From assembly GCA_009704555.1 (NCBI GenBank), contig WLDY01000011.1:1-11139 (forward strand): 11,139 bases of DNA, read 5' to 3'. The DNA comes from Actinomycetota bacterium. Lineage in GTDB: Bacteria > Actinomycetota > Actinomycetes > Nanopelagicales > Nanopelagicaceae. Both the position numbers and the translations under genes were made by a program. The first letter of the stretch is position 1; each line of letters opens with the position of its first letter. The notes below the pieces were generated by a model that saw only the letters and a program-made list of their open reading frames with translations, was not told the origin of the DNA and made no database searches. This document shows, one piece after another, positions 1 to 5,811 of this stretch.

Positions 1-1227
1 GCCATGTTCTATGGCGGAATGGTGAGGGCCAAGGGAGTTCTCAACATGATGATGATGTCTTTCGTCTCCATGGGCCTTGTTGCCGTGGTCTGGACGCTCT
101 ACGGATACTCGATGACATTCGGCAAGGATCTCGGCGGAGGTCTGGTCGGAGATCCGACCGAGTCATTCGGACTGAGCAATGTCATCTCCGCTGACTCGCT
201 CTTCGGAACGATCCCAACAGCTGTCTTTGCAGTATTCCAGATGATGTTTGCGATCATCACAGTCGCGCTGATCTCAGGTGCGATCGCAGATCGTGCGAAG
301 TTCGGTGCATGGATCCTCTTCGTCATCATCTGGGTGACGCTGGTCTACTTCCCAGTCGCTCACTGGGTATTCGACTTCGATGGCAAGGATGAGGCAGGAA
401 ACGTCGTCGATCCTGGTGGTTGGATCGCGAACGATCTCGCAGCGATCGACTTCGCGGGAGGAACCGCAGTCCACATCAATGCAGGTATCGCGGCGTTAGC
501 ACTGGCTTTGGTACTCGGTAAGCGGGTCGGTTTTGGTCGAGAACCCTTCAAGCCACACAACCTCACCTTGGTCATGCTCGGTGCGGCCTTGCTCTGGTTC
601 GGTTGGTTCGGGTTCAACGCAGGTTCCGCGGTCGCCGCGAACGCCACTGCAGGCGTCGTCTTCCTCAATACCGTCGTTGCAACCGGAGCTGCGATGCTCT
701 CATGGTTACTTGTAGAGCGAGTGCGGAATGGTCACGCGACGAGTCTTGGTGCCGCATCAGGCATCATCGCTGGCCTCGTTGCGATCACTCCGGCCTGCTC
801 GGCCGTCGACCCGCTCGGGGCCATGGCGATCGGTGCGATCGCCTCTGCTGCTTGTGCGATCGCAGTGAGCCTGAAGTACAAGATCGGCTATGACGATTCG
901 CTCGATGTGGTCGGTCTGCACTTGGTCGCAGGACTCATCGGATCGATTTTCATCGGTCTCTTCGCTACCTCAGCAGCTCCAGCAGCCGTAGATGGTCTGC
1001 TTTATGGCGGCGGGACGGAGCTCTTGGTCAAGCAGATCGTCGCAAGTGGTGCGGTGCTCGCATATAGCTTCATCGTCACCTATCTCATTGCTCTGGCGAT
1101 CGATAAGACGATTGGATTCAGGATCACAGCGGATGCAGAGGTGACAGGTATCGACCTCGTCGTCCATGCGGAGTCGAGTTATGAGATCGGATCACAAGGT
1201 GCGACACGAGGAGGTTATGCATCATGA
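1..1227 (+). CDS. amt: Ammonium transporter Amt, 5' end cut by window edge
   Basis: Integral membrane channel for ammonium uptake. The frame is open from base 1 and the first visible residues (AMFYGGMVRAK) match the conserved stretch near the end of helix 1 of Amt/Mep/Rh proteins, so about the first 30-40 residues lie outside the window and the first ATG at base 4 is not the true start. Numbering from that Met, family hallmarks are the FQMMFAI pore segment (79-85), IDFAGGTAVHINAG (148-161) with the conserved Asp149 and first pore His157, WFGWFGFNAGSA (198-209), and DVVGLHLVAG (301-310) with the second pore His306. The cytosolic tail (GFRITADAEVTGIDLVVHAE, 371-390) is the conserved PII-contact region. 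The stop overlaps the glnB start in ATGA, so the two are coupled, the classic amtB-glnK arrangement in which PII plugs the channel when nitrogen is plentiful. Confidence 0.97.
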   Translation, partial: AMFYGGMVRAKGVLNMMMMSFVSMGLVAVVWTLYGYSMTFGKDLGGGLVGDPTESFGLSNVISADSLFGTIPTAVFAVFQMMFAIITVALISGAIADRAKFGAWILFVIIWVTLVYFPVAHWVFDFDGKDEAGNVVDPGGWIANDLAAIDFAGGTAVHINAGIAALALALVLGKRVGFGREPFKPHNLTLVMLGAALLWFGWFGFNAGSAVAANATAGVVFLNTVVATGAAMLSWLLVERVRNGHATSLGAASGIIAGLVAITPACSAVDPLGAMAIGAIASAACAIAVSLKYKIGYDDSLDVVGLHLVAGLIGSIFIGLFATSAAPAAVDGLLYGGGTELLVKQIVASGAVLAYSFIVTYLIALAIDKTIGFRITADAEVTGIDLVVHAESSYEIGSQGATRGGYAS

Positions 1228-1562
1228 AACTGATCACTGCAATCATCAAGCCAGCGAAGCTTGAAGAGGTCAAGCATGCTCTCACCGAGCATGGCGTAGC
1301 GGGTATGACAGTGTCGGATGTGAGTGGCTTTGGCAGACAACGCGGCCACACCGAGGTCTATCGCGGTACCTCCTATACCGTGGATCTGCTGGCGAAGATA
1401 AGGATCGAAGTCCTCGTCGACGACAAGGACGTGGCCGCCACGGTGGAGACCATCGCGAAGGCAGCCTCGACTGGAAGCGTAGGAGACGGCAAAGTCTGGG
1501 TCACTCCGGTCGAAAGTGTGGTTCGAGTGCGTACCGGTGAGACTGGAGCATCAGCGATCTGA
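1224..1562 (+). CDS. glnB: Nitrogen regulatory protein PII (GlnB/GlnK)
   Basis: Trimeric signal protein of 112 residues, the usual family length, that reads 2-oxoglutarate and ATP/ADP and controls Amt and nitrogen metabolism. Visible are the T-loop region GFGRQRGHTEVYRGTSY (35-51) with Tyr46 and Tyr51, the B-loop TGSVGDGKVWV (83-93) and the C-terminal basic residues Arg101 and Arg103. Tyr51 is the residue uridylylated in proteobacteria and adenylylated by GlnD in Corynebacterium and Streptomyces. The ATG overlaps the amt stop, and a strong Shine-Dalgarno GAGGAGG (1208-1214) sits nine bases upstream, inside amt. By linkage to amt it could equally be called glnK. No glnD follows; ffh comes next after 35 bases. 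Confidence 0.97.
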   Translation: MKLITAIIKPAKLEEVKHALTEHGVAGMTVSDVSGFGRQRGHTEVYRGTSYTVDLLAKIRIEVLVDDKDVAATVETIAKAASTGSVGDGKVWVTPVESVVRVRTGETGASAI

Positions 1563-1568
1563 TCTCTC

Positions 1569-1618
1569 CTTGGTGAGCGCTTCGATAGGGTGCAGCCGTG
1601 TTCGAGGCGCTCACCGAG
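1569..1618 (+). promoter_or_regulatory. 17-bp inverted repeat enclosing the ffh start codon, with a TANNNT box in the loop
   Basis: The left arm CTTGGTGAGCGCTTCGA (1569-1585) pairs with the right arm TCGAGGCGCTCACCGAG (1602-1618): 15 Watson-Crick pairs and two G-U pairs with no bulge. An alternative outer extension pairs ATCTCT (1562-1567) with AGAGAT (1617-1622), leaving a three-base bulge. The 16-base loop (1586-1601) holds TAGGGT (1586-1591), an actinobacterial-type -10 box, and the GTG start (1598-1600) six bases after it. The left arm is non-coding and the right arm encodes ffh residues 2-8. No U-run follows, so it is not a typical intrinsic terminator. I infer a promoter for a leaderless ffh mRNA plus a structure possible only in read-through transcripts. 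The pairing is seen directly; the function is inferred. Confidence 0.55.
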
Positions 1619-3034
1619 AGATTTTCCACTGCTCTCAAATCCCTGCGAAGTAAGGGACGACTCACCTCTGCAGACATCGATGAGATAGCAAGTGAGATCG
1701 AAGATGCGCTCATAGCTGCGGATGTGGCTGTTGAGGTAGCGCGTGAGTTCTCAGTGCGAATCAAGGAAAACGCCACTGCGCTCCTCGATGAGGTGGCCAC
1801 TAGTACCAACCCCGCGCAACGTGTGCAAGAGGTCATCAATCAGGAACTGATTGCGACGCTCTCCGGCGATGGCAGTAGGTTCTCATTCGCTAAGCGAGGA
1901 CCGACTGTGGTCTTGCTCGCAGGTTTACAGGGCGCAGGAAAGACCAGCTTCGCTGGCAAGTTGGCGCGCCACTTCAAATCCTCAGGGAACACGCCACTTC
2001 TTGTCGCCTGTGATCTTCAACGTCCAAATGCAGTCAATCAGTTACAGATCGTTGGGGAACAAGCTGGGGTTCCAGTATTTGCACCGGAACCGGGTAATGG
2101 TGTCGGGGATCCGGTAGCGGTAGCGAGGAAAGCACTTGAGTTCGCTAACGCAAAAGTTCACAACATGGTGATCATCGATACCGCTGGTCGACTTGGCGTC
2201 GACTCCGAGATGATGGCACAGGCAGCAGCGATCAGGGATGTCACCTCACCCAACGAGATCCTCTTCGTCATCGATGCGATGACTGGACAAGACGCCGCAC
2301 GGACTGCTCGCTCCTTCCAAGAAGGTGTCGGTATCACCGCAGTGGCTCTCACGAAACTCGATGGCGATGCTCGCGGCGGCGCGGCGCTCTCCGTTGCGAG
2401 GGTGACTGGTAAGCCGATTCGATATGCATCAACGGGCGAGAAGGTGACGGACTTTGATCTCTTTCATCCAGACCGAATGGCCTCTCGCATCCTTGGTTCT
2501 GGCGACATCGCAACCCTCGCAGAGTCGGCAAAGCGCGCCTTCGACAGCGAGACCGCGAAGAGACTCGAGGATAAGTTCTCGTCGGGAGATGATTTCACCC
2601 TGGCGGACTTCCTGGAACAGTTGAAGGCCATGCGGAAGATGGGTTCGATGAGCAAACTCCTCGGCATGCTCCCAGGAGCACAGACCGGGGCGATGAAGAA
2701 ACAACTCGAGAGCCTCGATGACAATGAGCTGATCCGGACGCAATCGATCATCGATTCGATGACGCCGAAGGAGAGGGAGGATGTGAAGATCCTCAATGGT
2801 TCACGGCGAGCCCGTATCGCTCGTGGAAGTGGACGTAGCGTCAAAGAGGTCAATGATCTGGTCGATCGCTTCACTGCTGCCCAGAAGGTGATGAAGCAGA
2901 TGAGATCTGGGTCGACGCCACAGGTACCTGGCCTTCCAGTGATCCCTGGTTCGACGAGACCGAAAGTCCAGCCCACGAAGAAGAAGAGCCGGTCCGGTAA
3001 CCCAGCGAAGCGAGCCCTCGAGGATCGGGGATAG
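1598..3034 (+). CDS. ffh: Signal recognition particle GTPase Ffh (SRP54)
   Basis: Protein component of SRP: binds 4.5S RNA and signal sequences of nascent membrane proteins and, with FtsY, delivers ribosomes to the translocon. The 478-residue product has the N domain (about 1-95), the GTPase G domain with P-loop GLQGAGKT (109-116), DLQRPNA (139-145), DTAGR (194-198) and TKLDGDARGG (252-261), then the M domain (about 330-435) with LKAMRKMGSMSKLLGMLPG and the RNA-binding helix segment RARIARGSG (404-412). The end carries the common NPAKRA motif (468-473) in a basic tail. GTG at 1598 is chosen because MFEALTERF is the usual Ffh N-terminus. There is no good Shine-Dalgarno; a TAGGGT box ends seven bases before the GTG, suggesting a leaderless mRNA. 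It sits between glnB and rpsP. Confidence 0.98.
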   Translation: MFEALTERFSTALKSLRSKGRLTSADIDEIASEIEDALIAADVAVEVAREFSVRIKENATALLDEVATSTNPAQRVQEVINQELIATLSGDGSRFSFAKRGPTVVLLAGLQGAGKTSFAGKLARHFKSSGNTPLLVACDLQRPNAVNQLQIVGEQAGVPVFAPEPGNGVGDPVAVARKALEFANAKVHNMVIIDTAGRLGVDSEMMAQAAAIRDVTSPNEILFVIDAMTGQDAARTARSFQEGVGITAVALTKLDGDARGGAALSVARVTGKPIRYASTGEKVTDFDLFHPDRMASRILGSGDIATLAESAKRAFDSETAKRLEDKFSSGDDFTLADFLEQLKAMRKMGSMSKLLGMLPGAQTGAMKKQLESLDDNELIRTQSIIDSMTPKEREDVKILNGSRRARIARGSGRSVKEVNDLVDRFTAAQKVMKQMRSGSTPQVPGLPVIPGSTRPKVQPTKKKSRSGNPAKRALEDRG

Positions 3035-3042
3035 CGCCCGAT

Positions 3043-3071
3043 TTGGGGCGGTCCTACTCGATTGGCATAAT
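3043..3071 (+). promoter_or_regulatory. Candidate promoter for the rpsP operon
   Basis: TTGGGG (3043-3048) and CATAAT (3066-3071) are separated by 17 bases. The -10 matches TATAAT at five of six positions and the -35 at only three. Initiation near base 3078 would give a leader of roughly 230 bases before rpsP. The -35 half lies in the loop and right arm of a small 5-bp GC hairpin (CGCCC 3035-3039 with GGGCG 3046-3050) just after the ffh stop. That hairpin has no U-run after it, so I do not call it a terminator. Inferred from consensus resemblance only. Confidence 0.35.
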
Positions 3072-3153
3072 ACGGAGCCTGTTCGGGAGCCCCTCTACCT
3101 CTCGGCCGGATACGACCTCATCGTCTTGATCGGTGATCTCGGGTAGCGACCCC

Positions 3154-3270
3154 ACTCGCTCTCATCGAGTCCTTGTTGATGATGGGTCAAGCGAAGGAAG
3201 CAAATCTGCTTTAGCGGGTGCTTTCTGTCGTGTCTCAAGAAGGCACTCATTCGAGTCTTACTCGAATGAG
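3154..3270 (+). promoter_or_regulatory. Structured rpsP leader with an 11-bp perfect hairpin and an alternative pairing
   Basis: CTCATTCGAGT (3246-3256) and ACTCGAATGAG (3260-3270) are exact reverse complements around a three-base CTT loop, ending 20 bases before the rpsP Shine-Dalgarno. Upstream, CTCATCGAGT (3161-3170) copies the left arm with one T missing, so it could pair with 3260-3270 instead, leaving one bulged base. That upstream copy can also fold locally, ACTCG (3154-3158) with CGAGT (3166-3170). A further small hairpin, AAGCA/TGCTT, lies at 3198-3211. Competing folds fit a regulated leader, for example feedback by S16 or KhpA. No U-run follows the main hairpin, so transcription termination is not indicated. 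The gap 3035-3305 holds no convincing gene. Confidence 0.45.
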
Positions 3271-3305
3271 ACGAAGAGGTTCCTCAACTTAAGGAGAAGA
3301 AGAGA

Positions 3306-3881
3306 GTGTCAGTAAAGATCCGTTTGATGCGTCTGGGAAAGATCCGTACCCCTCACTACCGCATCGTTGTCTCCAATTCCCGTTCTGCTCGTGACAGCAA
3401 GGCGATCGAAGAGATCGGCCGTTACAGTCCAGCGGTCGAACCGTCATTGATCCAGGTCAACTCCGAGAGAGCGCAGTACTGGTTGGGAGTCGGTGCACAA
3501 CCATCCGAGGCTGTGACCGCCCTCTTCAAAGTAACCGGTGATTGGCAGAAGTTCCATGGCCTTCCAGGTAGCGAAGGTTCACTCAAGGTGGCGCCAGCTC
3601 GTGCTGATAAGCGCGTTGCTTACGAAGCAGCGGTCAAGGCAGCTGCCAATGAGCCAGCTGACGGTGCGACCACGATGAAGAAGCGAGCTCAGGAGAAGTT
3701 GGCGGCGAAGAGCGCGCCAGTCGAAGCGCCTGCTGAGGCAGTAGTCGAGACTTCTACTGAAGTTGCCACTGAAGCAGTCGCCGAGGCAGCCACTGAGACA
3801 CCAGCTGAAACTCCGGCCGAATCTCCAGCGGAGACTCCAGTCGAGGTTGCTGCTGAAGTCGCCGAACCACAAGCGGAGTAA
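3306..3881 (+). CDS. rpsP: 30S ribosomal protein S16 with long acidic C-terminal tail
   Basis: S16 is an assembly protein of the small subunit body. Residues 1 to about 85 are ordinary S16: MSVKIRLMRLGKIRTPHYRI, then VVSNSRSARDSKAIEEIGRYSP (21-42) and the AQYWLGVGAQPSEAV segment (56-70). The product is 191 residues, whereas core S16 is about 80-90. A charged linker (about 90-135) precedes a tail (136-191) with no Lys or Arg and glutamate at every fourth position from 140 to 184. The GTG start is fixed by AAGGAG (3291-3296), nine bases upstream, and by the family N-terminus. It heads the rpsP-khpA-rimM-trmD operon, and the next Shine-Dalgarno overlaps its stop. Actinobacterial S16 proteins often have Ala/Glu-rich extensions; the regular period here is the odd part. 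Confidence 0.97.
   Translation: MSVKIRLMRLGKIRTPHYRIVVSNSRSARDSKAIEEIGRYSPAVEPSLIQVNSERAQYWLGVGAQPSEAVTALFKVTGDWQKFHGLPGSEGSLKVAPARADKRVAYEAAVKAAANEPADGATTMKKRAQEKLAAKSAPVEAPAEAVVETSTEVATEAVAEAATETPAETPAESPAETPVEVAAEVAEPQAE
3711..3878 (+). repeat. Imperfect 12-bp tandem repeat encoding xxxE units in rpsP
   Basis: The tail splits into successive four-residue units ending in Glu: SAPVE, APAE, AVVE, TSTE, VATE, AVAE, AATE, TPAE, TPAE, SPAE, TPVE, VAAE, with VAE and PQAE after them. Glutamates fall at 140, 144, 148 and so on to 184 without a break, then 187 and 191. At DNA level this is a degenerate 12-bp repeat. Glu codons alternate between GAA and GAG and the other codons vary, so the units are diverged rather than fresh copies. 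Such a tract can gain or lose units by slippage without breaking frame. Confidence 0.85.
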
Positions 3882-3887
3882 CCAGAG

Positions 3888-4130
3888 ATGCTCATCGATG
3901 AGACGTTAGAGCACTTGGTCAAAGGCATCGTCGACAATCCTGATGATGTCAATGTCAGTGAGCGCAATGGAAGACGTGGAAGCACCTTCGAGGTGCGAGT
4001 CAATCCAGAAGACCTAGGCAAGGTGATCGGTCGTAACGGTCGAACCGCACGCGCCCTTCGCACAGTGGTGAGCGCACTTGCTGGTCGTTCCGTTCGTGTC
4101 GATTTGATCGACACTGACGAGGAGCGCTGA
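3888..4130 (+). CDS. khpA: KH-domain RNA-binding protein KhpA
   Basis: Small single-KH RNA-binding protein of 80 residues, the usual KhpA length. In Gram-positive bacteria KhpA pairs with KhpB/Jag and affects RNA levels and cell division. The KH core is visible as FEVRVNPEDLGKVIGRNGRTARALRTVV (34-61), with the GxxG loop at Gly48-Arg-Asn-Gly51. A Shine-Dalgarno GGAG (3875-3878) lies nine bases upstream and overlaps the end of rpsP, so translation is probably coupled. The position between rpsP and rimM is the standard place for this gene in actinobacteria and firmicutes and supports a link to ribosome biogenesis, which is inferred rather than shown. Confidence 0.95.
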   Translation: MLIDETLEHLVKGIVDNPDDVNVSERNGRRGSTFEVRVNPEDLGKVIGRNGRTARALRTVVSALAGRSVRVDLIDTDEER

Positions 4131-4151
4131 GAGTCGTAGCGGAGCACTCTC
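4129..4151 (+). other. Small intercistronic hairpin between khpA and rimM
   Basis: GAGAGT (4129-4134) pairs perfectly with ACTCTC (4146-4151) around an 11-base loop. The left arm overlaps the khpA stop codon. There is no U-run, so it is not a typical terminator; it may be an mRNA stability or processing element, or chance. It occupies part of the 59-base khpA-rimM gap, the largest gap inside this operon. Confidence 0.25.
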
Positions 4152-4189
4152 CCTTCGCAAGCCTTTCCAAGATCTCGCAGAGGTAATCG

Positions 4190-4693
4190 ATGAGACTCGC
4201 TGTCGCACGAATCGGTCGTCCGCACGGGATCAAGGGCGAAGTCACGGTCGAAACGCTTACGGATCGCCCTGAGGAACGCTTCGTCGAGGGCTTTACTTTG
4301 GAATGTGATTCCCCGCTCCACCAAGTGCTCGAGATCTCGCGAGTCCGCGTGCATCAGGGAACATGGATGTTGACCTTCACGCAAGTCGCTGACCGAAACG
4401 AAGCAGAGCGGTTGCGAAACTCTCGTCTCTATTCAGATGTTGACCTTGATCACTCATCGGACGAGGATGAGAGTTATCACGTCGAGCAGTTGAAGGGCAT
4501 GAAAGTGCAAGGGATCGATGGTCTCGAGATCGGCATCGTCGTCGATGTGGAGAACTTACCTGGGCAGGATCTCTTGAAGGTTGAGACAGTCAAAGGTGAG
4601 CGCTTGATACCGATGGTCCAGCAGTTCATCGAGGAGATAGATCTCGTTGGAGGGCGGATCGTGGTCCGATTGCCAGATGGATTGGTCGACTAG
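4190..4693 (+). CDS. rimM: 16S rRNA processing protein RimM
   Basis: Assembly factor for the head of the 30S subunit; binds S19 and helps mature the 16S 3' domain. The 167-residue product has the RimM N-terminal beta barrel, with signature VARIGRPHGIKGEVTV (5-20) and DRNEAERLRNSRLYSD (68-83), then a PRC-barrel domain from about residue 96 (YHVEQLKGMKV; PGQDLLKVE 124-132; LIPMVQQFIEEIDL 139-152). The length is normal. ATG at 4190 is preceded by AGAGG (4179-4183) six bases upstream. The stop codon abuts the trmD start with no spacing. This is the standard partner of trmD and S16 in bacteria. Confidence 0.96.
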   Translation: MRLAVARIGRPHGIKGEVTVETLTDRPEERFVEGFTLECDSPLHQVLEISRVRVHQGTWMLTFTQVADRNEAERLRNSRLYSDVDLDHSSDEDESYHVEQLKGMKVQGIDGLEIGIVVDVENLPGQDLLKVETVKGERLIPMVQQFIEEIDLVGGRIVVRLPDGLVD

Positions 4694-5377
4694 ATGAGAC
4701 TCACGGCAATCACCATCTTTCCGGACTATTTCTCACCGCTATCGCTCTCTCTCATCGGTAAGGCCGAGGAAGAGGGGCTCATCTCTACCGAGATTGTGAA
4801 TCTCCGTGACTTCGCGACCGGCGTGCATCGAAGCGTCGACGACACTCCTTATGGTGGTGGAGCCGGAATGGTGATGCGTGCCGACATCTGGGGAGATGCA
4901 ATCGATAGCGTTTCTGCATCATCAAAGGCCAAGATCATTGATCTCGTCATCCTCACACCTTCAGGAAGACGCTTTACCCAGCGAGATGCGGTCGCGCTTT
5001 CGAAAGCGGAGCAGATTCTCTTCGCATGCGGACGTTATGAAGGCATCGATGCACGCGTAGGAGAGTTCTATGGGACGCAAGATCGATTCCGAGTGCACCA
5101 TCTTTCAATCGGAGACTATGTCCTCAATGGCGGAGAAGTGGCAGCGCTGGTCGTGATGGAGGCAGTGATCCGTCTTCTCCCTGGAGTTCTGGGTAATCCT
5201 GACTCTCTGGCTGAGGAGAGCCATAACGATGAAGGATTTCTGGAATATCCGGTCTATACAAAACCGCCGACATGGCGAGGAGTCGATGTCCCCGATGTCT
5301 TGCTTTCGGGTAATCATGGCGAGATCGCTCGCTGGCGACGTGAGAACTCCCAGATAGTGAGTTCGGAGGGTTCCTGA
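4694..5377 (+). CDS. trmD: tRNA (guanine-37-N1)-methyltransferase TrmD
   Basis: SPOUT-family enzyme that uses SAM to make m1G37 in tRNAs that read codons starting with C, preventing +1 frameshifts. The 227-residue product shows MRLTAITIFPDYF at the N-terminus, VDDTPYGGGAGMVM (48-61), the trefoil-knot SAM site CGRYEGIDAR (112-121) and SIGDYVLNGGE (138-148), GVLGNP (164-169) and PVYTKPPTWRG (186-196). The ATG directly follows the rimM stop and has no clear Shine-Dalgarno, so translation is probably coupled. It is shorter than the E. coli protein (255), which has a longer C-terminal end. One oddity: the segment usually reading DS(F/H)xxGLLxxP is ESHNDEGFLEYP (175-186) here, with Glu where the catalytic Asp is expected and one extra residue. 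rplS does not follow. Confidence 0.96.
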   Translation: MRLTAITIFPDYFSPLSLSLIGKAEEEGLISTEIVNLRDFATGVHRSVDDTPYGGGAGMVMRADIWGDAIDSVSASSKAKIIDLVILTPSGRRFTQRDAVALSKAEQILFACGRYEGIDARVGEFYGTQDRFRVHHLSIGDYVLNGGEVAALVVMEAVIRLLPGVLGNPDSLAEESHNDEGFLEYPVYTKPPTWRGVDVPDVLLSGNHGEIARWRRENSQIVSSEGS

Positions 5378-5496
5378 GAGCCCAGAGAAGAGTCTTGAGC
5401 CGGGAATAAGAGCGACACGCCTACGGTTGGGCGAGACATACCGGGTGCTTTTTGGGAGTATCCGCCCCGTTACCGACTCTAGGAGGTTTATCCGCT
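5378..5496 (+). other. Gap between trmD and the DUF4193 gene, no gene seen
   Basis: These 119 bases hold no credible ORF. In related actinobacteria rplS or lepB usually follows trmD, and neither remnant is visible in any frame. I see no strong hairpin and no convincing -35/-10 pair; TTGAGC (5395-5400) and TACGGT (5422-5427) are too far apart at 21 bases. A strong Shine-Dalgarno AGGAGG (5481-5486) near the end belongs to the next gene. A promoter is expected here because a new functional block starts, but I cannot place it. Confidence 0.5.
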
Positions 5497-5793
5497 GTGG
5501 CCACCGATTACGACTCACCTCGTAAGACGGACGAAGAACTCCACGAAGAGTCGCTCGAAGAACTCAAAGCACGTCGCGCTGATGCGAAGTCAGGTCAGGT
5601 CGATGTCGATGAGGAGGAAGAGGCTCAGAACATCGAACTTCCTGGGGCGGATTTATCTGGAGAAGAGTTAGCGGTTCGAGTCGTGCCGAAGCAAGATAAC
5701 GAGTTCACTTGCTCTAAGTGCTTCTTGATCCATCATTCGTCTCAGCTCGCACGTGGTCAAGGTGCTAGCGCTGTCTGTAGGGATTGCGCTTAG
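5497..5793 (+). CDS. DUF4193 family zinc-ribbon-like small protein
   Basis: Actinobacteria-specific conserved protein of unknown function. The 98-residue product starts with the signature MATDYDSPRKTDEEL, followed by EELKARRADAKSG (21-33), an acidic stretch DVDEEEEAQ (36-44), ELPGADLSGEEL (47-58) and a C-terminal putative zinc ribbon with Cys72, Cys75, Cys94 and Cys97 (CSKC and CRDC). The GTG at 5497 is chosen over an upstream in-frame TTG (5452) because the family begins here and AGGAGG (5481-5486) lies ten bases before it. In actinobacteria this gene commonly sits beside DUF3093 and dut, as here. The acidic composition plus zinc ribbon suggests a soluble protein that contacts nucleic acid or protein; this is inference only. 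Confidence 0.93.
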   Translation: MATDYDSPRKTDEELHEESLEELKARRADAKSGQVDVDEEEEAQNIELPGADLSGEELAVRVVPKQDNEFTCSKCFLIHHSSQLARGQGASAVCRDCA

Positions 5794-5811
5794 TCCACTA
5801 GTCGTCTAAGC
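5788..5811. terminator. Possible bidirectional hairpin at convergent gene ends
   Basis: GCTTAG (5788-5793) and CTAAGC (5806-5811) are perfect reverse complements around a 12-base loop containing the palindrome ACTAGT. The stem includes the DUF4193 stop codon and the loop holds the DUF3093 stop; the two genes end four bases apart. The placement suits a shared terminator, but the stem is short and neither strand has a U-run, so support is weak. Confidence 0.25.

Noticed and set aside
280..863. Three GCGATCGC octamers inside amt, resembling the cyanobacterial HIP1 repeat
   Set aside because: GATC and CGAT are common throughout this window through Ile/Asp/Ala codon use, so three in-gene copies are not evidence of a functional repeat.
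3035..3050. CGCCC/GGGCG hairpin directly after the ffh stop as an intrinsic terminator
   Set aside because: Five base pairs with no following U-run, and it overlaps a candidate promoter; too weak to call.
3133..3315. 60-codon open frame in the rpsP leader
   Set aside because: No Shine-Dalgarno, no recognisable protein, overlaps the start of rpsP, and the region is better explained as a structured leader.
3689..4384. 231-codon open frame on the minus strand across rpsP, khpA and rimM
   Set aside because: Its Ser/Ala/Val-rich stretch is the antisense image of the rpsP tandem repeat; the three plus-strand genes are certain.
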